From Alphaproteobacteria bacterium (lineage in GTDB: Bacteria; Pseudomonadota; Alphaproteobacteria; SHNJ01): DNA of 62,781 nt. The position numbers and the translations under genes are program-made. The notes under the pieces were generated by a model. The model had not been told where the DNA came from and did not search any database. It saw only the letters and a program-made list of their open reading frames with translations. Shown here in pieces: positions 25,509-33,861 of the stretch; the first letter of the stretch is position 1, and each line of letters opens with the position of its first letter. The stretch lies in assembly GCA_004295055.1 (NCBI GenBank), contig SHNJ01000020.1:8628-71408 (forward strand), in the 5' to 3' direction.

Positions 25509-26045
25509 ATGGCTCATTCCGCCGATAATGATAATAAAACCCGCCGGGAATTTTTGTATCTAACCACCGCCGCCGTTGCCGGCGTGGGCGTAGTAGGGAC
25601 GACTTGGAATTTCATCGATTACATGAATCCATCCGCCGATGTTTTGGCGGTATCGACCACCGAAGTGGATTTGGCGCCGATCAAGGAAGGCCAGTCGATC
25701 ACCGTTATGTGGCGCGGCAAACCGGTATTTATCCGCCGCCGCACGCCAGAAGAAATCAAATCGGCGGAAGCCGACGATAAAGCGGAATTGCGCGATCCGC
25801 AATCCGATGAAGCACGCGTGAAAAAACCGGAATGGTTGATCGTCGTTGGCGTTTGCACGCATTTGGGTTGCGTGCCGCTGGGACAAAAAGTCACCGACAG
25901 CCGCGGCGATTTCGGCGGCTGGTTCTGCCCGTGCCATGGATCGCATTACGACACGTCCGGCCGCATTCGCAAAGGCCCGGCGCCAAAGAATTTGGAAGTT
26001 CCAACCTATTCCTTCTTATCCGACAGCAAAATTTTGATCGGCTAA
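25509..26045 (+). CDS. petA: Ubiquinol-cytochrome c reductase Rieske iron-sulphur subunit
   Basis: The Rieske 2Fe-2S subunit of the bc1 complex transfers electrons from ubiquinol to cytochrome c1. The 178-residue protein starts with a twin-arginine-type signal anchor ([22 protein letters not shown]) and a flexible hinge. The cluster loops are complete: CTHLGC near residue 117 and [20 protein letters not shown] near residue 139. An AAGGACG ribosome site precedes the start. It is followed 29 bp later by the cytochrome b/c1 fusion gene, the usual operon order. Confidence 0.97.
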   Translation: MAHSADNDNKTRREFLYLTTAAVAGVGVVGTTWNFIDYMNPSADVLAVSTTEVDLAPIKEGQSITVMWRGKPVFIRRRTPEEIKSAEADDKAELRDPQSDEARVKKPEWLIVVGVCTHLGCVPLGQKVTDSRGDFGGWFCPCHGSHYDTSGRIRKGPAPKNLEVPTYSFLSDSKILIG

Positions 26046-26074
26046 TACGATTTTAATCAGGAGATTTTTTTACT

Positions 26075-28045
26075 ATGGCCAATAATAATCCCGCCAATTT
26101 CAGCAACCCGGTCGTCAAATGGATCGATAGCCGTCTGCCGATTTTCAGTTTAATGAGCAAGGAATACGGCGTATTCCCAACCCCGCGCAATTTCAATTAC
26201 TGGTGGAATTTCGGCGCGATCGCCATGGTGATGCTGGTGGTTATGATCTTAACCGGCATTTTCCTTGCCATGAATTATCAGCCATCGACCGTGATGGCGT
26301 TCGATTCGGTCGAACGGATTATGCGCGATGTCAATCATGGCTGGCTGCTGCGTTACATTCACGCCAACGGCGCATCGTTCTTTTTCATCGCCGTATATAT
26401 TCATATCTTCCGCGGTTTGTATTACGGATCTTATAAAAATCCGCGCGAGTTGTTATGGATTTTGGGCGTCGTTATTTTGCTGTTGATGATGGCAACCGCG
26501 TTCATGGGTTATGTATTGCCTTGGGGCCAGATGTCCGGCTGGGGCGCAACCGTCATTACCAATCTGTTCTCGGCATTTCCCGTTGTAGGCAAAAGCATCG
26601 TCACTTTATTATGGGGCGGGTTTTCGGTCGATAATCCAACCTTGAACCGCTTCTTCTCGCTGCATTATTTATTGCCGTTCGTCATTGTCGCCGTGGTGTT
26701 TTTACACGTTTGGGCATTGCACGTCACGGGTTCGAACAACCCGCTGGGCATTGATGTGAAAACCCCGCAAGATACGGTGCCATTCCATCCGTATTATACG
26801 GTCAAGGATATGTTCGGTCTGTCGGTATTTTTAATCATTTATATGGCGTTCGTATTCTTCGCGCCGAATTATTTGGGCCACCCGGATAATTACACGCCAT
26901 TCGATCCGATGGTTACCCCCGCGCATATCGTGCCGGAATGGTATTTCTTGCCATTCTATGCGATCTTGCGTTCGATCCCGGATAAATTGACCGGCGTTTT
27001 GGCCATGTTTGGATCGATTGCGGTTTTGTTTATCGTACCATGGCTGGATACTTCGAAAATTCGCAGCGCGCGTTTCCGCCCGATGTATAAATGGTTCTTC
27101 TGGCTGTTGGTGATCGACTGCGTGGCGTTATGCTGGGCAGGCGGCAAACCGCCGGAAGGATTGCCATTGATCGTGGCGCGTGTCGGTACCGCTTATTATT
27201 TCGCGCATTTTATTATTATCATGCCGTTGCTGGGCCGGATTGAAAAACCGTTGCCTTTGCCGCAATCGATTGCGGCGGCGGTTTTGAAAAAGGCGGCCAT
27301 TGTTTTATTCGCGGTGTTGGCGCTTGGCGCGGCATCGCCTGCGATGGCCAACGAAGGCGTTGAAATGCCAAAAATGCAATGGTCGTTCGACGGGCCATTC
27401 GGCACGTTCGATCGCGCATCGGCACAACGCGGATTTCAGGTATACAAGGAAGTCTGCGCCGCTGGCCGCTCGATGCATCAAATGTCGTACCGCAATTTGG
27501 CCGCGCTTGGATATAACGATGCCGAATTAAAAGCGATTGCCGCCGGCGTTACGGTAAAAGATGGACCTAATGACGAAGGCGATATGTTCGACCGTCCAGG
27601 CCGCCCATCGGATAAATTCGTTTCTCCTTATGCCAATAAGCAAGCCGCGCGCGCGGCGAATAACGGCGCCGCGCCGCCGGACTTATCTTTGATTACCAAA
27701 GCCCGTGTTGGCGGCGCCGATTATATTCACGCATTGCTGACCGGTTATGGCACGCCGCCAGCCGATATCAAAATCGCGCCAGGCATGAATTACAATAAAT
27801 ATTTCCCTGGCCATCAAATTGCGATGCCTGCGCCATTAAGCGATGGTCAAGTCACCTATGGCGATGGCACCACCGCCAGCGTCGATCAGATGGCGCGCGA
27901 TGTGGCCACGTTCCTGACCTTTGCGGCGGAGCCGGAAATGGAAGAACGTAAACGCACCGGCATTCGCGTGATGATCTTTCTGGCGGTTATGGCCGGTCTG
28001 TTTTATCTAAGCAAACGCAAATTATGGAGCGGGTTGAAAGACTAG
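26075..28045 (+). CDS. fbcH: Fused cytochrome b / cytochrome c1 of the bc1 complex, c1 haem motif missing
   Basis: A 656-residue precursor of the fbcH type, known from Bradyrhizobium, in which cytochrome b and c1 are made as one chain and cut. Residues 1-about 405 are cytochrome b. They have eight or so helices, the bis-histidine haem ligands in [20 protein letters not shown] and SLHYLLPF...LHVWALH, and the PEWY motif ([10 protein letters not shown]). A signal-like stretch ending ASPAMA precedes c1 at about residue 430. The c1 part looks normal ([19 protein letters not shown], a [20 protein letters not shown] ligand region and a C-terminal membrane anchor), but where CxxCH should be it reads CAAGR (C461, G464, R465). 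Both the second Cys and the proximal His ligand are lost. Confidence 0.9.
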   Translation: MANNNPANFSNPVVKWIDSRLPIFSLMSKEYGVFPTPRNFNYWWNFGAIAMVMLVVMILTGIFLAMNYQPSTVMAFDSVERIMRDVNHGWLLRYIHANGASFFFIAVYIHIFRGLYYGSYKNPRELLWILGVVILLLMMATAFMGYVLPWGQMSGWGATVITNLFSAFPVVGKSIVTLLWGGFSVDNPTLNRFFSLHYLLPFVIVAVVFLHVWALHVTGSNNPLGIDVKTPQDTVPFHPYYTVKDMFGLSVFLIIYMAFVFFAPNYLGHPDNYTPFDPMVTPAHIVPEWYFLPFYAILRSIPDKLTGVLAMFGSIAVLFIVPWLDTSKIRSARFRPMYKWFFWLLVIDCVALCWAGGKPPEGLPLIVARVGTAYYFAHFIIIMPLLGRIEKPLPLPQSIAAAVLKKAAIVLFAVLALGAASPAMANEGVEMPKMQWSFDGPFGTFDRASAQRGFQVYKEVCAAGRSMHQMSYRNLAALGYNDAELKAIAAGVTVKDGPNDEGDMFDRPGRPSDKFVSPYANKQAARAANNGAAPPDLSLITKARVGGADYIHALLTGYGTPPADIKIAPGMNYNKYFPGHQIAMPAPLSDGQVTYGDGTTASVDQMARDVATFLTFAAEPEMEERKRTGIRVMIFLAVMAGLFYLSKRKLWSGLKD

Positions 28046-28063
28046 CCCCATTAAATACCTAAT

Positions 28064-28092
28064 AAAAAAGGGTCTTTTTAGACCCTTTTTTT
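28064..28092 (+). terminator. Intrinsic terminator after the bc1 operon
   Basis: The stem GGGTC/GACCC with a TTTTTA loop is extended by A:T pairs (AAAAAA against a run of seven T). It lies about 20 bp after the cytochrome b/c1 stop and is a textbook rho-independent terminator. Confidence 0.92.
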
Positions 28093-28163
28093 ATGCAATA
28101 AGCTTGTGCCAGACGAATATTTATGTATTCTTATAAGAAAAGGCACGGAATAAGACCAACAAG

Positions 28164-28718
28164 ATGGCAAGAGAAGTACGAATTAAAACAAAACCCGGCT
28201 TTTACGTCGATTGCAATGTGCCGGCTCGATTGAAAACAGTCCTGGAAACTGCGGGTTTGACTTGCGTTGACGCCAGGCCCAAAACCCCGGACCTTGTGGT
28301 GGCGCGGGCAGCGTTGCTGGAACGCATGCCATTGGTTACGATCAATATCGTCGATTTTTTGCCTATTGTCGCTACACAAGAATGGCATCCGGGACTTATT
28401 GCATTTTCTTCGGTGCGGGAAGGTTATACAAGCCAGCATCAAATCGTTACTTTTCGTAAATTTGCGGAATGGGTTGGTGAAAGACCCGGATATAATTTCG
28501 CCAATCAATTGATTGTTGTTCCGCCGGAACAACCGATCACTGTATTTCAATTTAGCGCAAAAGGTATCTATCAAACAGAATATTCGCGGCGCGGGGATTT
28601 AAATGGGTTGTTAAGGCATTGGCATTATACAGTGCGCCGCCAACTCACCACCGAACAACAGCGGAAAATAAGGCGCGCAAAATGGCCTTCCGTCGGACAA
28701 ACCAGCAAGGTTAGATAG
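28164..28718 (+). CDS. DUF5615/PIN-like domain protein
   Basis: A 184-residue protein whose first 90 residues resemble DUF5615 PIN-like domains: an early acidic motif in FYVDCNVPARLKTVLETAGL, then KTPDLVVARAALLERMPLVTINIVDF, echoing the family pattern of Asp, A-region and T..DF near a predicted active site. The rest (GVRE..., FAEWVGERPGYNFAN, LNGLLRHWHYTVRRQ) has no motif I know. PIN-like domains are nucleases, often toxins. No antitoxin gene is obvious next to it. The last third is basic. The match is by eye and uncertain. It lies upstream of the quorum-sensing genes with its own leader. Confidence 0.55.
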   Translation: MAREVRIKTKPGFYVDCNVPARLKTVLETAGLTCVDARPKTPDLVVARAALLERMPLVTINIVDFLPIVATQEWHPGLIAFSSVREGYTSQHQIVTFRKFAEWVGERPGYNFANQLIVVPPEQPITVFQFSAKGIYQTEYSRRGDLNGLLRHWHYTVRRQLTTEQQRKIRRAKWPSVGQTSKVR

Positions 28719-28853
28719 AGAGTCGGTTTTGGAAATTGTGGTTTCTGAGAAATAAAAACCAACAGAAAATAGCATTTCATACAATAGTATGGAGTTTAAA
28801 ATTTAAATTCATCGCACAATAGCGGACGCAACTGTAAGTTGTCTGTATAGCGA

Positions 28854-29594
28854 ATGAAGCCAATTATTATTGATTTTATAACCAAGCTGCAGACCATTAA
28901 TACGGTGGAAGAGCTGGATCAACTATTTGCAACCTGTGTCGGGCATATGGGTTTCCATCGCTATGCCTATCAATTGTCCAGAGCCATCGGCCACGATCCA
29001 AACAAGCCCGTTATTGTCGCATCTTATCCAAAAGAATGGGTCGATTATTATTTATCCAGCGAATATCATTTGATCGATCCGATCGTTACGCAAAGCCCGA
29101 AAGAACGGCAGCCATTTCAATGGAGCTCGGTGCTGCAAACGATGGATTTGGATAAAAAGCAGAAACAGTTTTTTAACGAGGCTGATGATTATGGCGTTGC
29201 CAATGGCCTTGGTATTCCAATTCACGGCATCAACAATTCTTTTTCCGTTGTCAGTCTGGTCGCGGATACCAACGACAGGGAACTGACAAAGCTGCTAGGC
29301 GAAGATTCCGATACGCTGCATATTTTGTCTTTGTATTATCATCAGGCGATGAAAGATTTGCTGCGCCAGCGCGCGTTGGTGGCGAACGACAATACGGTTT
29401 TGTGCGAACTAAGTCCGCGCGAGAAAGAATGCTTGCGCTGGTCGGCGCAGGGAAAAACCAGTTGGGAAATCAGCAAGATTCTAAGCATCTCCGAACGGAC
29501 GGTTATTTTTCATATTGAAAACGCCAAAAATAAATTGGGCGTATGCAATCGCAACCATGCCGTGGTCAAGGCGATTATGTTGAACATTATTTGA
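28854..29594 (+). CDS. LuxR-family acyl-homoserine-lactone receptor and transcription regulator
   Basis: A 246-residue quorum-sensing regulator. The N-terminal autoinducer-binding domain keeps the invariant residues: W and Y in KEWVDYYL (residues about 62-68), D and P in IDPIV (about 75-76), W in FQWSSV (about 89), and G in GLGIPIHG (about 122). The C-terminal LuxR helix-turn-helix is LSPREKECLRWSAQGKTSWEISKILSISERTVIFHIENAKNKLGV (about 185-230). It is followed by a terminator-like hairpin and then, 137 bp on, by the luxI homologue on the same strand. The start lacks a strong ribosome site, so initiation could be weak or the start could be slightly different. Confidence 0.93.
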   Translation: MKPIIIDFITKLQTINTVEELDQLFATCVGHMGFHRYAYQLSRAIGHDPNKPVIVASYPKEWVDYYLSSEYHLIDPIVTQSPKERQPFQWSSVLQTMDLDKKQKQFFNEADDYGVANGLGIPIHGINNSFSVVSLVADTNDRELTKLLGEDSDTLHILSLYYHQAMKDLLRQRALVANDNTVLCELSPREKECLRWSAQGKTSWEISKILSISERTVIFHIENAKNKLGVCNRNHAVVKAIMLNII

Positions 29595-29615
29595 TAGCGC
29601 GCCACAGCATAGAAA

Positions 29616-29640
29616 ACCCTTATTTGTATAAGGGTATTTT
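29616..29640 (+). terminator. Terminator-like hairpin between luxR and luxI
   Basis: An eight-base-pair stem ACCCTTAT/ATAAGGGT with a TTGT loop is followed by ATTTTG. It begins 22 bp after the luxR stop and separates luxR transcription from the luxI promoter downstream. Confidence 0.65.
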
Positions 29641-29650
29641 GAATCCTCCC

Positions 29651-29666
29651 CTGTAATTTCTTACAG
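29651..29666. promoter_or_regulatory. lux box upstream of luxI
   Basis: CTGTAATTTCTTACAG is a 16-bp inverted repeat (six-base arms, four-base centre). It fits the lux-box pattern CTG-N10-CAG recognised by LuxR-type dimers. It lies 65 bp before the luxI ATG. Downstream, GGCTTAAAATCGG offers a possible -10. This implies that the LuxR homologue autoregulates luxI. Confidence 0.8.
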
Positions 29667-29730
29667 CAGACGGCGCGGCTTAAAATCGGCAATCCTTGAG
29701 CATCGACAATCGCATGCTTGGGGTTTTCTA

Positions 29731-30369
29731 ATGTTCAAAGTTATTACCGCTCAAAATGCCGAAGAAAATTTTAAATACTTAGCGTCTATGCATTACTTGC
29801 GATACCGGGTGTTCCGCCGCCGCCTGGAATGGCCGGTCAGCAATTTCAGCTGTATGGAACATGATCAATTCGACACCGAGGATGCGGTTTATATTGTGCA
29901 TATCGACGAAAAAGACAATGTGGACGCTTGCACCCGCCTGTTGCCAACGACAAAACCGAATTTATTGGCGGATGTGTATCCGCACCTGGTCGATGGTGAA
30001 GTTCCAAAGGCGGACGATATTTGGGAAACCACCCGGTTCTGCGCCGATTATGAAACCGCCCCCGCCAATATTACCGGCCTTTTGGTTGCCGCGATGCTGG
30101 AATATGGAATTCAATTGGGGTTGCGCCATTACGTATCGGTATCCGATATCCGGATCGAACCGTTATTGCGCCGCGCCGGATGGAACCCGCAACGTTTGGG
30201 CGAACCGCAGCCGACCGGTACCGATACCGCTGCGGCGGAAATTTTCGAAGTAAGCGAAGATGCGCTGGCAAAAGTAAGAATGCGTTCAAAAATTCCAAAA
30301 CAGCTTTTGAACGATACGCCAATATATCATCTGGCCCCAGTTTATTCCGATCTAAGGGCCGCCGCCTAA
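29731..30369 (+). CDS. LuxI-family acyl-homoserine-lactone synthase
   Basis: A 212-residue autoinducer synthase joining S-adenosylmethionine and an acyl-acyl carrier protein into an acyl-homoserine lactone. The conserved N-terminal pattern is complete: R and F in RYRVFRRRLEW (residues about 24-34), W at the end of that run, D's in EHDQFDTED (about 43-50), R in DACTRLLPTT (about 70), and E and R in IWETTRFCAD (about 101-104). The C-terminal half, which sets acyl-chain choice, is variable as expected. A lux box lies upstream. The stop overlaps the next start by one base (TAATG). Confidence 0.95.
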   Translation: MFKVITAQNAEENFKYLASMHYLRYRVFRRRLEWPVSNFSCMEHDQFDTEDAVYIVHIDEKDNVDACTRLLPTTKPNLLADVYPHLVDGEVPKADDIWETTRFCADYETAPANITGLLVAAMLEYGIQLGLRHYVSVSDIRIEPLLRRAGWNPQRLGEPQPTGTDTAAAEIFEVSEDALAKVRMRSKIPKQLLNDTPIYHLAPVYSDLRAAA

Positions 30370-30611
30370 TGCCCGTGCATGTTCTAGATAAATATAGGTT
30401 GCGCAAGGACCATCAACGGCAAGGATTCATATATTCGATGCAGGAATGCTTAACCTATCTTGCAGAACAAGCTAGGATAGAAAAATTTTACCTGCTGGAG
30501 CATATGCTGAATGTGGCGCTTTATTCCATGGATCATCCTCAGGGTAATGAAGATGAGTTTCGAGATAAAGAGCCTGTTGCGATTAAATCAAAACGAAAAC
30601 CAGCGAAATAA
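30369..30611 (+). CDS. Small hypothetical protein translationally coupled to luxI
   Basis: An 80-residue basic protein starting MPVHVLDKYRLRKDHQRQGF. A predicted helical core follows (YSMQECLTYLAEQARIEKFYLLEHMLNVALYSM), then an acidic-to-basic tail (KSKRKPAK). The start ATG overlaps the luxI stop by one base, so its production should follow luxI and the lux box. I do not recognise the family. The coupling suggests a quorum-sensing-linked function, for example a modulator, but that is inference. Confidence 0.65.
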   Translation: MPVHVLDKYRLRKDHQRQGFIYSMQECLTYLAEQARIEKFYLLEHMLNVALYSMDHPQGNEDEFRDKEPVAIKSKRKPAK

Positions 30612-30625
30612 TCATTGGTTGTTGT

Positions 30626-31726
30626 TTACACGTTAAACCTAAAATGCACCACGTCGCCGTCGGCAACGGTGTATTCCTTGCCTTCAAGGCGCATTTTGCC
30701 TGATTCTTTCGCGCCGGTTTCGCCGCCGCCGGCGACATAATCGGGATAGGCGATGGTTTCCGCGCAAATAAATCCTTTTTCAAAATCGGTGTGAATGACG
30801 CCTGCCGCGCCAGGGGCCTTGGTGCCCTTGATGATGGTCCAGGCGCGCGCTTCTTTCGGGCCGATGGTGAAATAGGTAATCAGGTCGAGCAGGGCGTAAC
30901 CCGCGCGAATCACGCGGTTCAAACCCGGTTCCGTCAATCCCATGCTGGACAGGAATTCTTTCTTTTCCTCGTCCGATTCCATCACCGAAATTTCCGATTC
31001 GATTTTGGCGGAGATAACCACCGATTGCGCATTCTCGGCCTTGGCGCGCGCGGCGACTTTGGCGGACAACGCATTGCCTTTATCCGCCTCATTTTCTTCG
31101 ACGTTGCAAACATATAAAACCGGTTTTGCGGTCATCAATTGTAACAATCGCACTAATGGCTTTTTTTCCTTGGAAAATTGCACGCTGCGCGCCGGCTTGC
31201 CTTCGCGCAACGCCGCCAGAATCGGATCGACGATTTCGATCATTTCCTTGGATTCCTTATCGCCTTGTTTGGCCTTTTTCGCCAAATTGTCATAACGCTT
31301 TTCCAATGACTCCATGTCCGCGATCATTAATTCGGTGTCGATGGTTTCGATATCGCGGATCGGATCGACGCTGCCTTCGACATGGGTGATGTCGCCGCCA
31401 TCAAAGCAACGGACTACATGTAAAATCGCGTCAACTTCGCGGATATTGGCCAGGAATTGATTGCCCAAACCTTCGCCCTTGGATGCGCCGCGCACAATAC
31501 CAGCGATGTCGACGAATTCGATAAAAGTCGGAATGATTTTGGCGCTGGATGCTATTTTAGCAAGCTTGTCCAAACGGTCGTCGGGAACCGCTACACGGCC
31601 GACATTCGGTTCAATCGTGCAGAATGGATAATTCGCGGCGGCAGCGGCGGCCGATGCCGTCAATGCGTTAAACAAGGTCGATTTACCGACGTTTGGCAGT
31701 CCAACAATTCCACAATTGAATCCCAT
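30626..31726 (-). CDS. ychF: Ribosome-binding ATPase YchF (Obg-family)
   Basis: A 366-residue Obg-like ATPase that prefers ATP over GTP and associates with ribosomes. G1 is [15 protein letters not shown] at residues 8-22. G3 lies around [32 protein letters not shown]. The G4 position reads CNVEE rather than NKxD, the YchF hallmark. A C-terminal TGS domain follows (near residues 280-366, [18 protein letters not shown] ... [18 protein letters not shown]). It is last in the usual prs-rplY-pth-ychF order. Confidence 0.97.
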   Translation of the reverse strand: MGFNCGIVGLPNVGKSTLFNALTASAAAAAANYPFCTIEPNVGRVAVPDDRLDKLAKIASSAKIIPTFIEFVDIAGIVRGASKGEGLGNQFLANIREVDAILHVVRCFDGGDITHVEGSVDPIRDIETIDTELMIADMESLEKRYDNLAKKAKQGDKESKEMIEIVDPILAALREGKPARSVQFSKEKKPLVRLLQLMTAKPVLYVCNVEENEADKGNALSAKVAARAKAENAQSVVISAKIESEISVMESDEEKKEFLSSMGLTEPGLNRVIRAGYALLDLITYFTIGPKEARAWTIIKGTKAPGAAGVIHTDFEKGFICAETIAYPDYVAGGGETGAKESGKMRLEGKEYTVADGDVVHFRFNV

Positions 31727-31744
31727 AATTTTCTCACTTCGTTC

Positions 31745-31783
31745 GTAGGGTATAGGGGTTAGGGTTTAGGGTATAGGAAAGAT
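31745..31783. repeat. GGGTTTAGGG-like intergenic repeat
   Basis: A G-rich tract made of GGGTATAGG, GGGTTAGGG and TTTAGGG-type units occupies the space between ychF and pth. Related tracts occur at 32364-32420, 56747-56838 and 57519-57557. Confidence 0.6.
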
Positions 31784-31791
31784 TCATAATT

Positions 31792-32355
31792 TTATGCAAT
31801 TTTAAATGTGCTTAAAAAATTATTATGTTTTCCGCTTAAGAATAAATCAAAAGCATCGGTTAAATGTTCATATATGACTTCGTGAACCAATATATTTTCG
31901 CTTTTATCAAAATCATGTAAGACAAATGATGAAACCGCATCTTTATGTCCTGGGTGACCTATGCCAAATCTGAGGCGGTTGTAATTATTTCCTATGCTTG
32001 CATCGATTGATCGCAATCCATTATGTCCTGCAGATCCTCCCCCACTTTTAAATCGCAATTCTCCGGGGTCTATATCCAATTCATCATGTATGACGATAAT
32101 CTTATCCAATGGAATTTTATAGAAGTTCATCGCTTGTTCCACTGCCACCCCTGATACATTCATAAAAGTTTGAGGTTTAATCGCAATAACACGATAGTCT
32201 TTGATATTGCCTTCATAAACTTCAGACTCGAACTTTCTTTTCGGACCAGAAAGGTGGTATTTTTTTACCAATGCATCAATAACCATAAAACCGACATTGT
32301 GACGGTTGTTTTGGTATTCGGAGCCAGGGTTACCAAGACCAACGATTAAATGCAT
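31792..32355 (-). CDS. pth: Peptidyl-tRNA hydrolase
   Basis: Pth releases tRNA from peptidyl-tRNA that has dropped off ribosomes. The 187-residue product shows LIVGLGNPGSEYQNNRHNVGFMVID with the catalytic His in NRHNVG near residue 19. It continues with KPQTFMNVSG and IVIHDELDIDPGELRFKSGGGSAGHNGLRSI, where the catalytic Asp lies in DELD. It ends with the family C-terminal helices. It follows rplY, separated by a repeat-bearing spacer. Confidence 0.97.
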   Translation of the reverse strand: MHLIVGLGNPGSEYQNNRHNVGFMVIDALVKKYHLSGPKRKFESEVYEGNIKDYRVIAIKPQTFMNVSGVAVEQAMNFYKIPLDKIIVIHDELDIDPGELRFKSGGGSAGHNGLRSIDASIGNNYNRLRFGIGHPGHKDAVSSFVLHDFDKSENILVHEVIYEHLTDAFDLFLSGKHNNFLSTFKIA

Positions 32356-32363
32356 GGGAATTA

Positions 32364-32420
32364 GAAATTGCGGGTTAGGGTTTAGGGCTGAATACTAAAC
32401 CCTAAACCCAAAACCCTACA
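32364..32420. repeat. Inverted GGGTTTAGGG / CCCTAAACCC repeat
   Basis: A G-rich half (GGGTTAGGGTTTAGGG) is followed after about ten bases by a C-rich half (AAACCCTAAACCC, AAACCCT). The whole can fold into an imperfect hairpin between pth and rplY. It may serve as a terminator or be a mobile repeat. Confidence 0.65.
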
Positions 32421-32424
32421 ACCC

Positions 32425-33150
32425 TTATTTTTTTGCAGGAGCAGCCGGTTTCGCGGCGTCTTTGCCAGCGGCCGGAGCAGCAGCGCCAGCAGCCGGAGCG
32501 GCGGCACCAGCAGCGGCACCTTCGGCAGGCGCGGCGCCTTCGGCGGTAGCAGCGGCAGCCGCAACAGGCGTTTCTTCTTTAACGACTGTCGGCGGATTGA
32601 TCGCCAAAACCGTAAAGTCGCGGTCACGGATGACCGGTTGAACGGTGGATGGCAATTTCAGCGCGCTGATATGCACCGATGTGTTCATTTCCATGCCTTC
32701 GATATCGATTTCAAAATATTCAGGGATATCGCTGGCCAAGCAGGTGACTTCGATTTCGTGTTGAACGAGGTTCAAAACGCCGCCTTGTTTCAAGCCAGGG
32801 CATTTTGCTTCGTTTTTCACGTGAATCGGCACGCTGACGCGGATGCGGGTTTTATCCGACACGCGCAAGAAATCGGCGTGAATGACGTTATCGGTCAACG
32901 GATCGGTTTGCACATCGCGTGGCAAAGTACGAATGGTTTTTCCAGCCACATCCAAATCCAGCAATTTGGTGAAAAAATTGCCGGCATGATAGAGCTTGTT
33001 GAACTCCAACGGGTTTACTTGAATGTTTTGGGGATCTTTTTTGTCGCCGTAAATAACGGCAGGAATTTTATCGGCTCGACGTGTCGCGCGGGCGGCCCCT
33101 TTACCAGCTCCCTCGCGATTTTCGGCGGCCAGTTTCAAGACTTTCGTCAT
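32425..33150 (-). CDS. rplY: 50S ribosomal protein L25 (CTC/TL5 type)
   Basis: A 241-residue ribosomal protein binding 5S rRNA. It has the L25 N-terminal domain (KLAAENREGAGKGAARATRRADKIPAVIYG) and the CTC C-terminal domain (HVKNEAKCPGLKQGGVLNLVQHEIEVTCLASDIPEYFEIDIEGMEM ... VHISAL). The last 60 residues are low-complexity Ala/Pro/Gly-rich, common in alphaproteobacterial L25. It is downstream of prs on the same strand, as in many relatives, although a short gene on the other strand intervenes. Confidence 0.95.
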   Translation of the reverse strand: MTKVLKLAAENREGAGKGAARATRRADKIPAVIYGDKKDPQNIQVNPLEFNKLYHAGNFFTKLLDLDVAGKTIRTLPRDVQTDPLTDNVIHADFLRVSDKTRIRVSVPIHVKNEAKCPGLKQGGVLNLVQHEIEVTCLASDIPEYFEIDIEGMEMNTSVHISALKLPSTVQPVIRDRDFTVLAINPPTVVKEETPVAAAAATAEGAAPAEGAAAGAAAPAAGAAAPAAGKDAAKPAAPAKK

Positions 33151-33380
33151 GATGCTACCTATGATCTAGAGTTGTAATCGCCCGGACCTCCAGGGGTGTC
33201 CATGAGCGTCCAAAAGGCCCAAAGGCCCAAAGGAACGGTGTTTATACGCGATTTCCTTCCGAAAACCAAGCGATTAACCCACAAAAACAGTATCTTATAT
33301 GGAAATTTACTGCTACACATGTATTGATTTTGGATATAAAGCTGATATACTCATCCGGGATTTTCAATCAGGGAGTTTTC

Positions 33381-33446
33381 ATGCAAAAACGCGATTTTTT
33401 GAAATGGCTGGACGCGGCTGGCGTTGGTGCGGCGGTGCATGGCTAA
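33381..33446 (+). pseudogene. Short Tat-signal-like leader frame
   Basis: A 21-codon frame, MQKRDFLKWLDAAGVGAAVHG, with an excellent GGGAG ribosome site six bases upstream. It reads like the start of a twin-arginine signal peptide (KRDFLK then a hydrophobic Ala/Gly stretch) but stops after VHG. It overlaps the start of the next frame by eight bases. It may be a remnant of an exported protein, or a leader peptide that couples translation to the following gene. Confidence 0.4.
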
Positions 33447-33861
33447 AAACCCGGTTCGGATTTTAGCGCCAGGCGGTTGCGCGGCGCAAGACGTGGTGCA
33501 GGCCGCGCGCTCGGCGGCGATTGAATCTTTGAAAAAGGCGCGAATATCCCCGGACCAGGCGGAAACGTTAGCGACTAGAATCGCGATGGCTTGTTTCGCC
33601 GGGCTGAATAGAAATGGCGAGCAGGCGGTGGCGCGCGCCATTCGAGAAATCGCGGGTCAATATATTGCCGCAAATCAAGGCGCAAAAAAAACCGGCATCG
33701 ATAATGTTATCGTTCAATATGGGTTGGATATGCCGCCTATATCCCGCTACGGTTCCAGCCCGGGCCGCAATGCGGATTCCCGCGGTAGAAATGCAAATAC
33801 AGACGCGGCGCATCATTCCCACCCGCGATCACCGCGCCGTCCAAAAACCCACGAAAAATAA
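33439..33861 (+). CDS. Hypothetical protein
   Basis: A 140-residue basic, Ala-rich protein. Its first 80 residues (APGGCAAQDVVQAARSAAIESLKKARISPDQAETLATRIAMACFAGL) look helical; the remainder is rich in Arg, Asn, Pro and His and probably disordered. The ribosome site is weak, but a well-initiated leader frame overlaps the start, so translation may be coupled. It converges on prs. Family unknown. Confidence 0.45.
   Translation: MAKNPVRILAPGGCAAQDVVQAARSAAIESLKKARISPDQAETLATRIAMACFAGLNRNGEQAVARAIREIAGQYIAANQGAKKTGIDNVIVQYGLDMPPISRYGSSPGRNADSRGRNANTDAAHHSHPRSPRRPKTHEK

Noticed and set aside
28743-28773. Possible second lux box before luxR
   Set aside because: TTCTG-N15-CAGAA has the wrong spacing for a lux box.
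31745-31783. Telomere-like repeats indicating a linear replicon end
   Set aside because: Units are few, degenerate and lie between ordinary housekeeping genes, so they are not a chromosome end.
32813-32828. Second parS-like palindrome in rplY (TTTTTCACGTGAATCG)
   Set aside because: Only 13 of 16 bases match parS, the symmetry is broken and it lies inside coding sequence, so it is probably chance.
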